Positions 1 to 8,217 of a stretch of DNA of 45,692 nucleotides are shown here, piece after piece. The notes under the pieces were generated by a model. That model saw nothing but the letters and a program-made list of their open reading frames with translations. It was not told the DNA's origin and ran no database searches. Position numbers and translations under genes: made by a program. How positions within the stretch are numbered: the first letter of the stretch is position 1; each line of letters starts with the position of its first letter. The stretch is from Thiocapsa sp. (GTDB taxonomy: Bacteria > Pseudomonadota > Gammaproteobacteria > Chromatiales > Chromatiaceae), in contig NZ_JAJDNA010000017.1 of the NCBI RefSeq assembly GCF_022340925.1, positions 1 through 45,692 on the forward strand. The letters run 5' to 3'.

Positions 1-749
1 TGCACATCGGCACCTCCGGCTGGTCCTACGACCACTGGACGGGACCCTTCTACCCGCCGGGCCTGCCCGCGCGGGAGCGGCTGGCCTATTACGCCCGCCG
101 ACTCGCCAGCGCGGAGATCAACGCGAGCTTCTATCGGCTGCCCTCCCCGCAGACGCTGGAGGGCTGGCAGCGCAGTGTCCCCGATGGCTTCGTCTTTGCG
201 GTCAAGGCCAGCCGTTACATCACCCATCTCAAGAAGCTCAAGGACCCGCGCGAGGGGCTGGACCGGCTGCTCGATCGCATGCGTCTGCTCGGGGATCGGC
301 TCGGTCCCGTTCTGTTCCAGCTCCCACCTCACTGGCATTTCGATCAGGGCCGTCTCGGGCAGTTCCTGGCCGAGCTCCCGTCCAGCGGTGCGCCGGCCAT
401 GCGGTTCGTCTTCGAGCTGCGGGACCGGACCTGGCTCAACGACGAGGCGCTCGATCTGCTCGAACGCTCCCGGGCCGCCTTCTGCATCTACGAGCTGGAC
501 GGCTTCCTGTCCCCGCGGTCCGTGACGGCGGATTTCGTCTATGTCCGCCTGCACGGACCCGACGGCCCCTACCGGGGGAGCTACGATCACCTGGCCCTCT
601 CGGCCTGGGCGGCCCGGTGCGCCGCCTGGCTGCGTGAGGGACTCGACGTCTATTGCTACTTCGACAATGACGAGGCCGGCTATGCGGCGTCGAACGCCCT
701 CGCGCTCAGGCGGATGCTCGAGCCGGGGGGCGCGGCGAGCGACTCCTGA
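1..749 (+). CDS. DUF72 family protein, 5' end cut off by window
   Basis: Reading in frame from base 3, the window opens inside a protein whose first visible residues are HIGTSGWSYDHW, the N-terminal signature of the DUF72 (YecE-like) family. The true start lies just upstream of the window, probably only a few codons away because this motif sits at the family's N terminus. The chain continues with INASFYRLPS, FAVKASRYITH, LGPVLFQLPPHW and FELRDRTW, all characteristic of the family, and ends with YCYFDNDEAGYA before a TGA stop. DUF72 proteins have a TIM-barrel-like fold; their reaction is not established, so no function is given. The gene converges on mgtE, with a small hairpin between them. 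Confidence 0.9.
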   Translation, partial: HIGTSGWSYDHWTGPFYPPGLPARERLAYYARRLASAEINASFYRLPSPQTLEGWQRSVPDGFVFAVKASRYITHLKKLKDPREGLDRLLDRMRLLGDRLGPVLFQLPPHWHFDQGRLGQFLAELPSSGAPAMRFVFELRDRTWLNDEALDLLERSRAAFCIYELDGFLSPRSVTADFVYVRLHGPDGPYRGSYDHLALSAWAARCAAWLREGLDVYCYFDNDEAGYAASNALALRRMLEPGGAASDS

Positions 750-780
750 GGGGCTCGGCCCTGCTTAGCGCACCGGCGCC

Positions 781-799
781 GGCCGAGACGCCTTCGGCC
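781..799. terminator. Hairpin between convergent DUF72 gene and mgtE
   Basis: GGCCGA (781-786) and TCGGCC (794-799) form a 6-bp stem around a 7-base loop in the 59-bp gap between two convergent genes. There is no clear T tract on either side, so a role as intrinsic terminator is inferred mainly from position. Confidence 0.35.
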
Positions 800-808
800 G
801 CCCCCGCA

Positions 809-2224
809 TCAGAGGTAGATCGCCGATGCGACCAGGAAAAAGACCAGCACGGCGATGATGTCATTGCCGGTGGTGATGAAAATGCCGGTGGCCATGGCCG
901 GATCGATGTGGAAGTGGTGCAGGATCAGCGGCACGGCAGCGCCCATGGCGACGGCGAGAAGCGTGACGCCGGTCAGGGCGAGGCCGGCGGTGAATGCCAG
1001 GCGCACGGGGTCTCCGACGCCGACCAGGGGGCCTGCGAGGACCACGACCCCGCCCAGGATCGTGGCGGCGGCCAACCCGTTCAGAAGCGCCCCGAGCATC
1101 TCCTTGGCGAGCCGCCACGGCAGGTCGCCGATCCAGAGCGTGCCGGCGGCCAGACCCTGGATGGCCACCGTGGCGGCCTGGATCCCGGCGTTGCCGGCCA
1201 TCGACATGACGATCGGGATGAAGCTCGCGAGGATGGCCGCGGCGGCGATCTGAGTCTGATAGGCCCCGACGATGCTGCCGGACAGGGTTGCGCCCATCAG
1301 CCCGGCGAGCAGCCAGGGCAGGCGGTTCCTGACAAGACTGAGCACCGGGTCGTCGGGGCGCGCGGCGGGGGAGACCCGGCTCATGAGGTGCATGTCTTCC
1401 TCGGCCTCGTCGCGGACGACGCGCTGCAGCTCATCGGCGGTGATGCGCCCGAGCAGCCGGCCGTCGGCGTCCACGACCGGGACCGAGCTGAGCTCGTTCT
1501 CCAGCGTCACGCGGACGACCTCCTCCTGGTCCATATCGGAGCGGACCGCGACGTAATCGGTGCGCATGACCTGCGACACGCTGCGGTCGCTGGGCCGCAG
1601 CAGCAGGTCGCGCAACTTCAGGTAGCCGATCAGCCTGCGCTCGGCATCGACGACGTAGACCGCGGAGAGCTTCTTGATCAGATGGGCACGGCGGCGCACC
1701 TCCGCGACCACCTGCTCGACGGTCCAGCCCGGGGGCACCGCGACCAGCTTGCGCGTCATGATGCCGCCGGCGGAATCCTCCTGATAGTCCTGCATCTCGC
1801 GGATGACCGCCGCCTCCCTCAGCTGCGGCATCAGCCGCGCCTGTACCTCCTCGGGAAGCTCGGTCAGGGCGTGTGCGGCGTCTTCGGCGTCCAATGAGTC
1901 GAGGATCTCGGCCAGCCGCTCGATGGTCGCGTCTTCGAGCAGGGCCGCGCGGAAGTCGTCGTTCAGCCCGGCAATCACCTTGGCCGCCGGACCGGCCGGC
2001 AGGAGCAGGAAGAGCCTGCGGGCGCGCTTCAAGGGCAACTGCACCAGGAGCTCGACGATGTCGCGGGGATGCCAGGTCCGCAGCAGGCGGCGGACCCCGT
2101 CGCGCTCGCCGGCCTTGATCATCCGTGCGATCGCCTTGACCACCGGGCGGTTGACATCGAGGCTCTCACCGGGCCGGCTGCGGGTCCAGCGCAGCGGTTG
2201 GACCGTTTCGTTGCCTTCTGTCAT
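809..2224 (-). CDS. mgtE: Magnesium transporter MgtE
   Basis: This 471-residue protein has the full MgtE layout. The N-terminal cytosolic superhelical domain (about residues 30-140) contains repeated leucine-rich segments such as DAEDAAHALTELPEEVQ. Two CBS domains follow (about 150-270, with SAVYVVDAERRLIGYL and SSVPVVDADGRLLGRI). A connecting helix leads to five predicted membrane segments from about residue 310 to the C terminus. MgtE proteins are homodimeric Mg2+ channels of the inner membrane, gated by Mg2+ binding to the N and CBS domains. The motif PIVMSMAGNAGIQAA is the conserved pore region. The ATG at 2224 has no strong Shine-Dalgarno sequence. The gene stands alone on the minus strand. 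Confidence 0.95.
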   Translation of the reverse strand: MTEGNETVQPLRWTRSRPGESLDVNRPVVKAIARMIKAGERDGVRRLLRTWHPRDIVELLVQLPLKRARRLFLLLPAGPAAKVIAGLNDDFRAALLEDATIERLAEILDSLDAEDAAHALTELPEEVQARLMPQLREAAVIREMQDYQEDSAGGIMTRKLVAVPPGWTVEQVVAEVRRRAHLIKKLSAVYVVDAERRLIGYLKLRDLLLRPSDRSVSQVMRTDYVAVRSDMDQEEVVRVTLENELSSVPVVDADGRLLGRITADELQRVVRDEAEEDMHLMSRVSPAARPDDPVLSLVRNRLPWLLAGLMGATLSGSIVGAYQTQIAAAAILASFIPIVMSMAGNAGIQAATVAIQGLAAGTLWIGDLPWRLAKEMLGALLNGLAAATILGGVVVLAGPLVGVGDPVRLAFTAGLALTGVTLLAVAMGAAVPLILHHFHIDPAMATGIFITTGNDIIAVLVFFLVASAIYL

Positions 2225-2537
2225 GGCTCGGGTCGCACGGTAGCTGAGGTGGAAGTAGGATGGGGCCTCTCGCGGTCTTGCTCAGAGACCGGTCTGACGC
2301 CGCTCGGCGCCGATCATCGGACGGCTCGGCACGCGTACCGCGAACGCACGCCTGCAGATTACTGGATGCGAGACGAGCGGTCGAATCCCGTCTCCCGTGC
2401 CCGGCGCCCCTGCAGGGGGCGCGGGCCGAACGCCGGCGGCCGATGTCCCACCGATCCCGGATCGCTGGTATCCTGCCGTGGCACTGAACCCGTGCCCGGG
2501 CGCGTGCGACGCCTGGGCCTCCGATCGAGGGCCTCCC
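2225..2537. other. Intergenic region between mgtE and GNAT remnant
   Basis: These 313 bases hold no convincing gene. One GC-rich palindrome is visible at 2404-2422 (GCGCCCC, loop TGCA, GGGGGCGC). The region should carry the mgtE promoter, since mgtE reads leftwards from 2224, but I cannot point to good -35 and -10 boxes. Confidence 0.5.
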
Positions 2538-2753
2538 ATGTCCGACCTGCGCGTCGAGCGCGTCACCGGCGCCGCACTCGGGACCTGTCTGCCCGAGCTG
2601 GCGCGCCTGCGCATCCGGGTCTTTCGCGAGTACCCGCAGCTCTGCGAGGGCCGTGCGGAGTTGCGGACCACCTTCTCGTGGCGCGACCTCGATGAGGCGG
2701 CGGAATCGCCCAAGCCGTTGGCCTTCTGGCTGAAGCGGCTCAACGGGGGTTGA
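2538..2753 (+). pseudogene. GNAT acetyltransferase with its centre deleted
   Basis: The 71-codon reading frame starts at ATG 2538. Its first half, LPELARLRIRVFREYPQL, matches the N terminus of a family of GNAT-fold acyltransferases. Its second half, ELRTTFSWRDLDEAAESPKP followed by FWLKRL, matches the C terminus of the same family. Full-length members as I recall them are about 200 residues, so roughly 130 central residues, including the acetyl-CoA binding motif, are missing. The two ends remain in frame, joined near residue 38. I infer an internal deletion and no acetyltransferase activity. It could still be translated as a short peptide. Confidence 0.75.
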
Positions 2754-2890
2754 ACCCAAGGCCCGTCGGGCTCGAGGCTGCTCGGCCGGGCCGGCGGGCG
2801 GTCAGGGATCCGCGGTGTTGTGGATCCTTCGTGCACAGGATGACGCAAGCAGCGGTCATCAGCGGTTTCCAGGTTCCATAAGGACAGACA

Positions 2891-4108
2891 ATGCATCGAA
2901 CGACTGCGTCGCACCGCGACTGGATCCCTCAGGCCGTCGCGATCCTGCTGGTCGCTTTGGCGGGCACCGTGCCCTTCTGGCTGACCGACCTGGATATCCG
3001 GGTCGCCGGGGTGTTTTATCACCCGGAGGCGGACGACCCCTGGTTCGAGGCACAGGCCCCGCTCTGGGCCTTCCTCTATGTCGCCTCGCCGCTCTTGACC
3101 GGTCTCGTCATGCTCGGCGCTTTGCTCGTGCTCGCTGCCAGCGGGATCTGGGAGGCGTTTCGGCGTCTGCGCTGCTACGCGATCCTGCTGATCGCGGCCA
3201 CGATCCTCGGACCGGGGCTGATCGTGAACGGCGTCTTCAAGGAGAACTGGGGCCGGCCGCGACCCCATCAGGTCGAGCAGCTGGGTGGGACGACCCAGTA
3301 TGTCCCGCCGCTGGCGCTGTCCGAACGGGGCAAAGGCAAGTCCTTCCCCTGCGGCCACAGCTCGGTCGGCTACATGCTCGGTGTCTTTTTCCTGATCTGG
3401 CTGAGACGACGTCCGGTGCTCGCCTGGACCGCGCTGGCGGGCTCGCTCGTGCTCGGCACACTGCTCGGGATCGGGCGAATGGCGGCGGGCGACCACTTTC
3501 TTTCGGACGTCGTCTGGTCCTGGGTCATCGCGTTTGGCGTGGTCTGGGCGCTCTACTATTTCGCCTTGCGCATCCCGCAACGCGAGGCGGCCTGGGCGGC
3601 CGCATCTCCATCGCCCATGACGACCTTGCGCCGACCCAGGGTGACGGCGGCCGCCTACGCGGGGGCCGCGGCCTTGATGGTCGGCGGGGTCCTGCTCGCA
3701 ACGCCCCTGAAGAACGTGCAGACGCTTCTGATCCAGCCGGGGGAGTTCGAGCCGCCGCCCAGGGTCCTGCGTCTGGTCGCCGATCAGGCCTATGTGATCC
3801 TGTTCTGGCCCGAGGGCGCACATCGTACGGCGCAGATCCGCCTCGAGGCGCGCGGCTTCGGCCTGCCCTGGAGCAAGGTCGAGCCGGAGCTGACGGAGGA
3901 TCACCAGGTGCTGACGTATCGGATCAGCCATCGGGGACTGTTCACCGAGAAGGACACCAAGGTGGTCATCGGGATCGTCGCCAGCGAATGGGATCGCGTC
4001 GAGGTGCGGGTCGACGCCGGTGACATCCGGGTCCATCCCTCGCAGCAGCCGCTTCCGGAGATCGATCTGCAGACCGCCGACGGGGAGGTCATCTGGGTCG
4101 AATCCTGA
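2891..4108 (+). CDS. PAP2-family membrane phosphatase with C-terminal domain
   Basis: This 405-residue protein has the three phosphatase motifs of the PAP2 superfamily: KENWGRPRP (Lys117, Arg122), PCGHSS (His156) and GRMAAGDHFLSD (Arg196, His202). They are set among about six hydrophobic segments (residues 12-30, 57-83, 97-116, 158-170, 178-195 and 207-226). Such enzymes dephosphorylate lipids such as undecaprenyl diphosphate, phosphatidylglycerol phosphate or lipid A at the periplasmic face. Unusually, a further hydrophobic segment (about 253-272) is followed by a soluble tail of about 130 residues that I do not recognise. The start is ATG 2891, 8 bases after AAGGA. The gene stands alone upstream of ureE. 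The substrate cannot be told from sequence. Confidence 0.85.
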   Translation: MHRTTASHRDWIPQAVAILLVALAGTVPFWLTDLDIRVAGVFYHPEADDPWFEAQAPLWAFLYVASPLLTGLVMLGALLVLAASGIWEAFRRLRCYAILLIAATILGPGLIVNGVFKENWGRPRPHQVEQLGGTTQYVPPLALSERGKGKSFPCGHSSVGYMLGVFFLIWLRRRPVLAWTALAGSLVLGTLLGIGRMAAGDHFLSDVVWSWVIAFGVVWALYYFALRIPQREAAWAAASPSPMTTLRRPRVTAAAYAGAAALMVGGVLLATPLKNVQTLLIQPGEFEPPPRVLRLVADQAYVILFWPEGAHRTAQIRLEARGFGLPWSKVEPELTEDHQVLTYRISHRGLFTEKDTKVVIGIVASEWDRVEVRVDAGDIRVHPSQQPLPEIDLQTADGEVIWVES

Positions 4109-4238
4109 CCCGGGATCGGCTGCGGGTCGCGCTTGCGGGGGTCGCTTGCTTGACGCATCCTGTCGGATCCGCATGCTTGAAAGGCGGCCGCCCCTCCGCG
4201 GAGCCTTACGCAGTCGTGAACGAGCCGGGATCGCAGCC

Positions 4239-4715
4239 TTGCCGAAGTCCGAACCCCTGATCCGATTCATCCGCGCGACCACGGTGCCGATCCCGGCGGA
4301 TGTGACCCTCACGCTCACCCTGGAGCAGCGAATGCGTTGCCGCCTGCGCGTGCTGCTCGATGATGGCCGGGAGGCCGGGCTCTTCCTGCCGCGGGGCAGC
4401 GTCCTGCATCACGGGGACTGCCTGATCGCCGAGGACGGGCTGGTCGCGGGGATCATCGCGGCACCTGAGCCGCTCGCGCGCGTCGAGACCACCGACCCCT
4501 TGCTGCTCGCACGAGCCTGTTATCACCTCGGAAACCGCCACGTACCGCTGCAGATCGAGCCGGGGCGTCTGAGCTACCGAGCGGATCCCGTCCTTGACGC
4601 CTTGCTGCGCGGCCTCGGACTCGCTGTCACACCCGTGCAGGCGCGCTTCGAGCCGGAGACCGGCGCGTACGGCGGGCACGGCTCGGATCAGCCGGCACAT
4701 GGCCACGAGCATTGA
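4239..4715 (+). CDS. ureE: Urease accessory protein UreE
   Basis: UreE is a nickel metallochaperone that delivers Ni2+ to the UreG-containing maturation complex of urease. The sequence has the N-terminal peptide-binding domain (TLEQRMRCRLRVLLDDG, GLFLPRG, LLHHGD-like segment) and the C-terminal metal-binding domain with CYHLGNRHVPLQI and LDALLRGLG. It ends in a short His-rich tail, [12 protein letters not shown], of the kind that binds Ni2+. Starting at TTG 4239 (MPKSEPLIRF) gives 158 residues, a normal family length. The in-frame ATG at 4173 would add 22 residues without family resemblance. The start is therefore uncertain. The 3' end overlaps ureF by 17 bases, consistent with an ureEFG operon. 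Confidence 0.9.
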   Translation: MPKSEPLIRFIRATTVPIPADVTLTLTLEQRMRCRLRVLLDDGREAGLFLPRGSVLHHGDCLIAEDGLVAGIIAAPEPLARVETTDPLLLARACYHLGNRHVPLQIEPGRLSYRADPVLDALLRGLGLAVTPVQARFEPETGAYGGHGSDQPAHGHEH

Positions 4716-5385
4716 GGGGGACTTGCCCCTTCTGCGCCTGATCCATCTGGTCAGCCCGTCGCTGCCAGTCGGCGGCTTCACCTATTCGCAGGGCCTCGAA
4801 TGGGCGGTCGAGGCCGGTTGGGTCCGCGGCGCCGAGGACCTCGAGGCGTGGTTGGCCGATCAGATCGAGACCGGCGTCGTCTACCTGGATCTCCCCCTGC
4901 TGGTTCGCATGCAGGCGGCCGCGGCGGAGCGAGACCAGGCGGCGATGGCCGGCTGGATCGATTGGCTGTTGGCCGGGCGCGAGACCGCGGAGCTGCGGCG
5001 CGAGGAGGGCGATCGCGGGCGTGCGCTCGCCGATCTGCTGGTCGCATGGGGGTTGGACCAGGCGCTCACCTGGAAGCCGCAGCTCGCTCGCAGTCAGGCG
5101 GCCGGCTTCGCCTATGCCGCGGCGGTCTGGCGGATCGGCCCGACGGCGGCGGCCGCGGGCTATGCCTGGGCCTGGCTCGAGAATCTCGTCCTGGCCGCGG
5201 TCAAGCTGGTGCCCTTGGGACAGACCCAGGGCCAGCAGGTGCTGGCGCGGCTCGCGGCCCTCGTCCCGGGTGCGGTCGAGACCGCGATGGCGATCCCGGA
5301 CGATGAGATCGGGGCCTCCCTGCCGGCGCTGGCGATCGCCAGCTCGGCCCATGAGACCCAGTACACGCGGCTGTTTCGTTCCTGA
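4699..5385 (+). CDS. ureF: Urease accessory protein UreF
   Basis: This 228-residue, largely helical protein contains the UreF signature [13 protein letters not shown] near its N terminus, and LAWLxxWLAGRET-like, [12 protein letters not shown] and [14 protein letters not shown] segments further on. UreF binds UreG and UreD (UreH) and acts in the GTP-dependent nickel insertion complex on apo-urease. The ATG at 4699 lies within the end of ureE, 11 bases before its stop, which argues for translational coupling. ureG follows after 10 bases. UreD and the structural genes ureABC are not in this window. Confidence 0.95.
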   Translation: MATSIEGDLPLLRLIHLVSPSLPVGGFTYSQGLEWAVEAGWVRGAEDLEAWLADQIETGVVYLDLPLLVRMQAAAAERDQAAMAGWIDWLLAGRETAELRREEGDRGRALADLLVAWGLDQALTWKPQLARSQAAGFAYAAAVWRIGPTAAAAGYAWAWLENLVLAAVKLVPLGQTQGQQVLARLAALVPGAVETAMAIPDDEIGASLPALAIASSAHETQYTRLFRS

Positions 5386-5395
5386 GGGAGAGACC

Positions 5396-6019
5396 ATGCT
5401 CGATGCATCACCTTTGCGCGTCGGGGTCGGCGGCCCGGTGGGTTCCGGCAAGACGGCCCTGCTCGACGCGCTCTGCAAGCGCCTGCGCGGGCGCTATCAG
5501 CTGGCGGTGGTCACGAACGACATCTACACGCGAGAAGACGCCGAGTTCCTGATCCGCTCGCAGGCTCTGGAGGCGGAGCGCATCATCGGCGTCGAGACGG
5601 GCGGCTGCCCGCACACCGCGATTCGGGAAGACGCTTCCATGAACCTTGCGGCGGTGGAGGATCTGCAGATCCGCTTCCCGGGCCTGGACCTGATCTTCAT
5701 CGAGAGTGGCGGCGACAACCTGGCCGCGACCTTCAGCCCGGAGCTCGCCGATCTGACCATCTATGTGATCGACGTCGCCGAAGGGGAGAAGATCCCGCGC
5801 AAGGGCGGCCCCGGAATCACCCGCTCGGATCTATTGGTCATCAACAAGATCGATCTCGCGCCGTACGTGGGTGCCTCGCTCGAGGTCATGGACCAGGACG
5901 CGAGACGGATGCGCGGTGAGCGCCCCTTCGTCTTCACCAATCTGCGCACCGCCGAGGGGGTCGACGCGGTGGTCGACTTCATCGAGCACCAGGGGATGCT
6001 CGAGCCCGGGCCGCTATGA
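5396..6019 (+). CDS. ureG: Urease accessory GTPase UreG
   Basis: UreG is a SIMIBI-class GTPase that couples GTP hydrolysis to nickel insertion into urease. The 207-residue protein shows the P-loop GPVGSGKT (residues 13-20), the metal-binding CPH motif within [15 protein letters not shown], a switch region [17 protein letters not shown] and the NKID guanine-specificity motif ([13 protein letters not shown]). The start ATG 5396 has GGGAGAG just upstream. Length and motifs are standard. The stop codon at 6017-6019 overlaps the end of moaE on the opposite strand by 6 bases, so no terminator fits between the two genes. Confidence 0.97.
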   Translation: MLDASPLRVGVGGPVGSGKTALLDALCKRLRGRYQLAVVTNDIYTREDAEFLIRSQALEAERIIGVETGGCPHTAIREDASMNLAAVEDLQIRFPGLDLIFIESGGDNLAATFSPELADLTIYVIDVAEGEKIPRKGGPGITRSDLLVINKIDLAPYVGASLEVMDQDARRMRGERPFVFTNLRTAEGVDAVVDFIEHQGMLEPGPL

Positions 6020-6496
6020 CTCTGGCCGTGACGGGTCCCGCCCGCGGGCCCAACGCCGCGCCGCCTGGTCGTCTGCCGGGCGCGCATCCACCCAGCGCTC
6101 GCCCTGTCTGGTCTGCTCCTTCTTCCAGAAGGGTGCGCGTGTCTTGAGGCAGTCGATCAAAAACTCGCAGGCGCGGAATGCCTCTCCCCGGTGCCGGCTG
6201 CTGACCCCGACGAAAACGATCGGGTCCTGGGGCCGCAGCACACCGACGCGATGCAGGATGCTGATGTCTTCCAGCACCCAGCGCTCGGCAGCCTCCCCGG
6301 CAATGGCGGCCAGTGCCTTCTCGGTCATCCCGGGATAGTGCTCCAGGGTCATCGAGAGCACGTCCGCCCCCTCGTTGATGTCACGCATCAGCCCGACGAA
6401 GGTCACCAAGGCACCGACCTGCGGCTTGCCCCGCCGCAGGGTCTCCTGCTCAGCGACGATGTCGATCGGTCCGGACTGAACCTGGATTCGCTGCAT
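6014..6496 (-). CDS. moaE: Molybdopterin synthase catalytic subunit MoaE
   Basis: MoaE, with the sulfur carrier MoaD, converts cyclic pyranopterin monophosphate to molybdopterin by adding two sulfurs. The 160-residue sequence has the family's N-terminal [16 protein letters not shown], the [11 protein letters not shown] segment, the [26 protein letters not shown] core (given here only as landmarks) and the active-site lysines in [16 protein letters not shown]. The start ATG 6496 is preceded on its strand by GGGAGG at a good distance. No moaD or other molybdenum cofactor gene is adjacent, so it is isolated from its usual partner. Confidence 0.95.
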   Translation of the reverse strand: MQRIQVQSGPIDIVAEQETLRRGKPQVGALVTFVGLMRDINEGADVLSMTLEHYPGMTEKALAAIAGEAAERWVLEDISILHRVGVLRPQDPIVFVGVSSRHRGEAFRACEFLIDCLKTRAPFWKKEQTRQGERWVDARPADDQAARRWARGRDPSRPES

Positions 6497-6633
6497 CGGG
6501 GTGCCTCCCGGAACCTCGTCCCATGCTATTTCGCGCTTCGAGCGACCCGATCATGCTCGGCTGCCGTACCGGCGCGCAAGCGCCGGCAGCTTGTCTAAGC
6601 TTAGGGTGAGGCCGAGTGGAGGAACGCGTGGAC

Positions 6634-8055
6634 ATGCCGAAACGAATCAGACGCTGGATGCCCGCGCTGGTGATGGGTCTGATGATGGTGATTCCGGCCG
6701 GCCTCCTCGCCCGGGAGGCCCTGCTGATCGGCGTCGAGGGCGCCATCGGACCGGCCAGCGCCGCCTTCGTCGAGGACGCGGTCTCGGCCGCCGAGGAGCA
6801 GGGCGCAGGTCTGCTCATCCTGCGTCTGGATACACCGGGCGGGCTCGATACCTCCATGCGCTCGATCGTCAAGGCGATCACCGCCTCGCGCGTGGCGGTG
6901 ATCGGGTACGTGGCGCCGACTGGCGCACGGGCCGCCAGCGCCGGGACCTACATCCTCTACGCCTGCTCAGTCGCCGCGATGGCGCCGGGAACCAACCTGG
7001 GGGCGGCGACCCCGGTGCAACTGGGCGGACTCCCCAGCCCTGCGCCGAAGCCGACGACCCCGGCGTCGCCGGATGACACCTCCGACGCGGAGCCGGCTGC
7101 CACCCCGGGCGAGTCCCCGGACCGCACACAGCCGGCCGAGCGCGAGCCGCCCGCGGAGGCGTCCGGGGATGCCGGCTCGCGCAAGGCGATCCACGATGCG
7201 GCCGCCTACATCCGCAGCCTCGCCGAGCTTCACGGCCGGAACGCGGACTGGGCGGAGCGCAGCGTGCGGGAGGGCGAGAGCCTTTCGGCCGAGGAGGCCC
7301 TTGAGCTGGGCGTCGTGGATCTGATCGCACCCGACCTGGACGCCCTCCTGGAGGCATTGGACGGGCGCTCTGTGCGTGTCGGGGAGGCGCGGGTCGTCCT
7401 CGAGACGGCCGGGATGCAGGTCGTTGCACGCGAGCCAAGCTGGAAGACCCGTCTGCTCGCGATCATCAGTGACCCGAACCTGGCCTACATCCTCCTGCTG
7501 GTCGGCATCTACGGGCTGGTCTACGAGTTTTCCAATCCGGGCGCGGTCCTGCCCGGCACCGTCGGCGCGGTCAGCCTTCTGCTCGCGCTCTACGCCTTCC
7601 AGCTCCTGCCCATCAATTACGCGGGCGCGGGTCTCATCCTGCTCGGGTTGGCCCTGATGATCGCGGAGGCCTTCGTGCCCAGCTTCGGTGCCCTGGGGCT
7701 CGGTGGGGCCGCCACCTTCGTCATGGGCTCCTTGATCCTGATCGACACCGAGGTCCCGGGATTCGGGATCTCGCTCCCGCTTATCCTCGGTTTCGCGCTC
7801 TCCAGTGCCCTGCTCCTGTTTTTCGTCATCGGCATGGCCCTGAAGGCCTATCGGCGGCCCGTCACGAGCGGCGCCGAGGAGTTGGTCGGTGCCATCGGCG
7901 AGGCCGTCTCCGGGTTTCCGGGCGCGGGCAGCGTGCATCTGCACGGGGAGACCTGGAGTGCTCGAAGCGAGCGGGGCATCGCACCCGGGGCGCGGGTCAG
8001 GGTGGTCGGTCGTGACGGTCTGACCCTGCTGGTGGAGCCTGTATCGGACGCCTAA
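6634..8055 (+). CDS. Long-form NfeD membrane serine protease
   Basis: Long NfeD proteins join a ClpP-class serine protease domain to a membrane part and a C-terminal OB-fold, and work with SPFH/slipin proteins. From ATG 6634 the 473-residue chain has a signal-like segment (8-27), RLDTPGG (64-70) and the catalytic Ser102 in ARAASAGTY. Lys184 in RKAIHDAAAYIRSLAE matches the catalytic lysine. A Pro/Ala/Asp-rich linker (about 131-180) sits between them. Four to five hydrophobic segments (about 285-405) and an OB-fold ending follow. GGAGGA at 6618-6623 could also serve GTG 6628. The slipin gene follows at 8218, the classical partner arrangement, but with a dispersed repeat between them. Confidence 0.92.
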   Translation: MPKRIRRWMPALVMGLMMVIPAGLLAREALLIGVEGAIGPASAAFVEDAVSAAEEQGAGLLILRLDTPGGLDTSMRSIVKAITASRVAVIGYVAPTGARAASAGTYILYACSVAAMAPGTNLGAATPVQLGGLPSPAPKPTTPASPDDTSDAEPAATPGESPDRTQPAEREPPAEASGDAGSRKAIHDAAAYIRSLAELHGRNADWAERSVREGESLSAEEALELGVVDLIAPDLDALLEALDGRSVRVGEARVVLETAGMQVVAREPSWKTRLLAIISDPNLAYILLLVGIYGLVYEFSNPGAVLPGTVGAVSLLLALYAFQLLPINYAGAGLILLGLALMIAEAFVPSFGALGLGGAATFVMGSLILIDTEVPGFGISLPLILGFALSSALLLFFVIGMALKAYRRPVTSGAEELVGAIGEAVSGFPGAGSVHLHGETWSARSERGIAPGARVRVVGRDGLTLLVEPVSDA

Positions 8056-8203
8056 GCGCTGCAACGTTCAGCGCTTCCCGTGTGGGGCAGGAGGCCCCGC
8101 CATCTGAAGCGGCTTGGTCGCGGAAACTGAAGGAAAGCGGAAGCCGCGTGTTCGCTTTCCGTGCTGATTTTGTCCATGGACGGCCAATCATCAGCATCGC
8201 CCT
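8054..8203 (+). repeat. Dispersed intergenic hairpin element, copy A
   Basis: Hairpin 1 is AAGCGCTG (8054-8061) pairing with CAGCGCTT, and its first two bases are the last two of the nfeD TAA stop. A GGGGC/GCCCC hairpin follows. Then comes an 8-bp perfect stem GGAAAGCG/CGCTTTCC, and a final block GTGCTGATTT...GGCCAATCATCAGCATC. The 3' block aligns almost base for base with copies B, C and F. The copy fills the nfeD-slipin gap and ends 14 bases before the slipin ATG. Confidence 0.8.
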
Positions 8204-8217
8204 ATGGAGCCCATCTG

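Noticed and set aside
908..1897. 329-codon open frame on the plus strand opposite mgtE
   Set aside because: It is the antisense shadow of a high-G+C gene; the minus-strand reading is a complete MgtE.
2282..4318. 678-codon minus-strand open frame
   Set aside because: Runs antisense through the PAP2 gene and into ureE; its composition (Arg, Asp, Gly, Gln, Pro) is that of an antisense frame, with no domain visible.
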